Shown in pieces: positions 62,026 through 64,000 of a stretch of DNA of 64,000 bases. This DNA comes from Bidens hawaiensis (taxonomy: Eukaryota; Streptophyta; Magnoliopsida; Asterales; Asteraceae). Location: NCBI GenBank assembly GCA_021521415.1, contig JAIQDT010000061.1, forward strand, positions 4,402,001 through 4,466,000. Reading direction: 5' to 3'. Numbering within the stretch: position 1 is the first letter of the stretch; each line of letters opens with the position of its first letter. The position numbers were made by a program, and so were the translations under genes. The notes below the pieces were generated by a model, which saw only the letters and a program-made list of their open reading frames with translations, was not told the DNA's origin and ran no database searches.

Positions 62026-62764
62026 AAGGCCCCGTTCCCGGTAACCCTACTTTGGTGTTGGATATACTCATGAACACAGTTCTAAAGTCAGAGTTAATTA
62101 AAACCTTTGCGGAATAATTAAATCTTCATGCATTACATTACAAAATATCAAATCTTGTCTTAACAAAAGTTAACTTGTCTTAAAACATAACATAATAATT
62201 CAAAACATTTCTTCCCAAGATGTCAGTCTTCCAGTCCCTACCATGTGCCATCCCCAAGCCAGCTCATTCAATCTATTTACCTGCGTGTATACTAAAAGTT
62301 AGCTACGCTGAATGAGTTATAGTTTATCAAGTTATAGGATTATTTTTACACATCCTCTATTTACGTACAAATGTAATTTAGTACTATTCCTACATTATTC
62401 TTACATAGCATACAACTATTCTTACATTTTTGCACAGTATTGTAAGGGTCTGCCACTCAACCTCTTGCACAGACGTTGTAAGTGTCTGCCACCCAACCTC
62501 TTGCACAGATATTATAAGGGTCTGCCACCCAACCTCTTGCACCGATATCATAGAGTCGGCCACTCTATTCTTGCCCAGACATTAGAAGGGCCTACCACCT
62601 TAACTCTTTCATTATATTCTATTTGACTCTTACAATCACATTTAGTTATCAAACTAAACACATACACATTCTTACCACATTCTTTCGTTCTTAAGTTAGT
62701 TATTCTCCCTCAACATATATGTATATAAATGTATACTTCCAGTCTTACAAGTACGCACACAGCC
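62026..62764 (+). repeat. Partial LTR-like sequence
   Basis: It starts TGTAAGGCCCCGTTCCCGG, similar to the 27363 solo LTR start TGTAAGACCTCGAAACCCGG. It carries four to five 37-40-bp tandem repeats at 62443-62600 with GTCTGCCACCCAACCTCTTGC. It is cut off at 62764 by another element. Confidence 0.5.
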
Positions 62765-64000
62765 TGATGTGTTGTAAAACACACGTATTTTCCGCACCTT
62801 TTATCCACGTTATTATATTATATTTTATGTATTTTAACTTGTTTTATATAGGTTTTACATAGTTTTTATTATCTTGTAGGCTAAGGGTTAAAAGGAAGAA
62901 AAACCAAGCTTTTGGAGCAGTTTACGAGCTTTTTACGCATACGTTTTCAAGTAAAACTCAAAGCCTGGCCCATATGCATCATGGACAAGCCCAAGTCTTG
63001 TATTATATTATATTATAAAAAAAATAAAACCCTAGAGGGGGGCAGCTACCTACCGATCGCAACTGCAGCAGGGAGAAGAGAAGAAGAAAACTTTTTTCGG
63101 CCAGGGTTCAAGTGTTGTGGCGGCTAGGGAAGGAAGAAGACACAAGAACCAAGCTTTGGGATTGTTTACCATCAATTGTGGCAGCCGAGAACAGCCCCAT
63201 ACTCATCTTATATCCTTTCATTCATTACTTTTTCAATCACTTTCTTATTCTTGCTTAATTGTTAACTAGATTTGCAATTGATTGAGAGATTGAATTGTTT
63301 ATGATTAGTATTAATCATTGAATGATTGTTATGATGATTGGAATGGTTTATTTGATGTTTTTATTGATCAAAAGCTGCTGTCCAAAAATTATGAGAGGCT
63401 AAACTTGTTAGTTCTACCTAGGAATGATGATAATTGTTAGTGTTTGATGAGCTTGTTGGATTGTTTGATTGATAGGTGTTAATTGTTATTGTAAAGTTTG
63501 ATTTAGACATGAAATAGGTTGTGTTTAAGGGCTGGAAATTTTGGTCATTCAATGCTTAAACCCCGTGTGTCGGTTAATTAGTTTTTTGTTGATTGATCGG
63601 TGCATTGTTTGATTCTAGACTTTGTGTTTAGGGTTTGTTTGCGTTAGGAACAACCGTAGGGTTTTGTTGCATGAATTTGAGGTTAAAGTACAGCGGTTAG
63701 ACACCTTCTTAGAGACCGAGAGGTGATAAGAAGTTAGGGTTGTCTCATTGCCTTTGCATGCTCGAATAAGAATTGCGCGAGAGCGAGTTCGTTTCTTGTC
63801 AGATTTAGGTGTTTTGAGCGACTAGTTGATCTATTTTGGTTTAAGTTGAATTGTTCCTCTATCCTTGGTTGTGTAGTATTTATTGCCATTAGGGTCGAGT
63901 GTTGGTGATACCGAGAGGTGAGTCAAAATTAGAACACGTTAACAATTGTTTCCCGGTTTGGTCGTTTTTGCCGATTAAGAGTAGTTAGGGTTTATTGAGT
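62765..64000 (+). mobile_element. Start of a further LTR retroelement, runs off the window
   Basis: It begins TGATGTGTTGTAAAACACACG. A TATA-like TATTATATTATATTATAAAAAA at 63001-63022 is followed by a GA-rich leader. ACCGAGAGGTGA occurs twice (63717 and 63910), a phrase common in gypsy-type (Tat/Athila) LTRs and leaders. The class is inferred; no coding region is in view. Confidence 0.45.

Noticed and set aside
62312..62626. Frame with repeated LLHR-GLPPN units
   Set aside because: The repeats are DNA-level tandem repeats inside an LTR, with no start context or homologue recognised.

Overview
This is plant nuclear DNA, AT-rich and mostly built of nested transposable elements. One intact host gene is present: a ten-exon MAP kinase of the TDY class (MPK16-like) on the minus strand at 50.1-54.8 kb. 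The mix of Sirevirus-type Ty1/copia elements with an envelope-like ORF, 3-kb solo LTRs, Helitrons, MULEs and hAT-type MITEs suggests a eudicot, possibly Asteraceae. The family-level placement is inference.

Layout. 1-10.8 kb: the 3' part of a Sirevirus-like element (broken gag, intact 1102-codon pol, broken envelope-like ORF, 3' LTR). 12.2-22.8 kb: a second, minus-strand Sirevirus, split by a 3,051-bp solo LTR with a CTTGG target duplication. It abuts a truncated LTR of the same family on the left and another LTR/PBS remnant on the right. 23-31 kb: a MULE-like MITE, a decayed Nudix hydrolase gene, and a long-TIR MULE with a 9-bp target duplication that carries a nested solo LTR. 31.4-35.7 kb: Helitron-type elements with a nested hAT-like MITE. 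36.8-38.4 kb: two large foldback palindromes. 38.7-41 kb: fragments of a Sirevirus envelope leader, plastid rpl14, copia gag and a gypsy-type ORF. 41.3-49.5 kb: a full-length copia element with both LTRs and GATGG target duplications, its ORF broken twice. 50.1-54.8 kb: MPK16-like. 55.4-64 kb: MITEs, tandem duplications and the start of further LTR sequences.

Most interesting signal. In Sirevirus element 1 a cluster of short palindromes (GGCGAAGTT/AACTTCGCC) sits directly upstream of a TATA box. About 670 bases downstream comes the ATG of the envelope-like ORF, and the same words recur in the leader. A separate fragment at 38.76-39.51 kb has the same layout and almost the same TATA-to-ATG distance, but with a different palindromic word. 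The LTR and gag leader of element 2 repeat the plan with a third word (ATTCGTTAA). This looks like a reusable promoter/leader module whose architecture is conserved while its word is specific to each element. It would be consistent with the envelope-like gene having its own internal promoter.

A second conserved feature is an in-frame TAA at the gag-pol junction. In both Sireviruses it is followed, six codons later, by a splice-acceptor-like GTGCAG|G.
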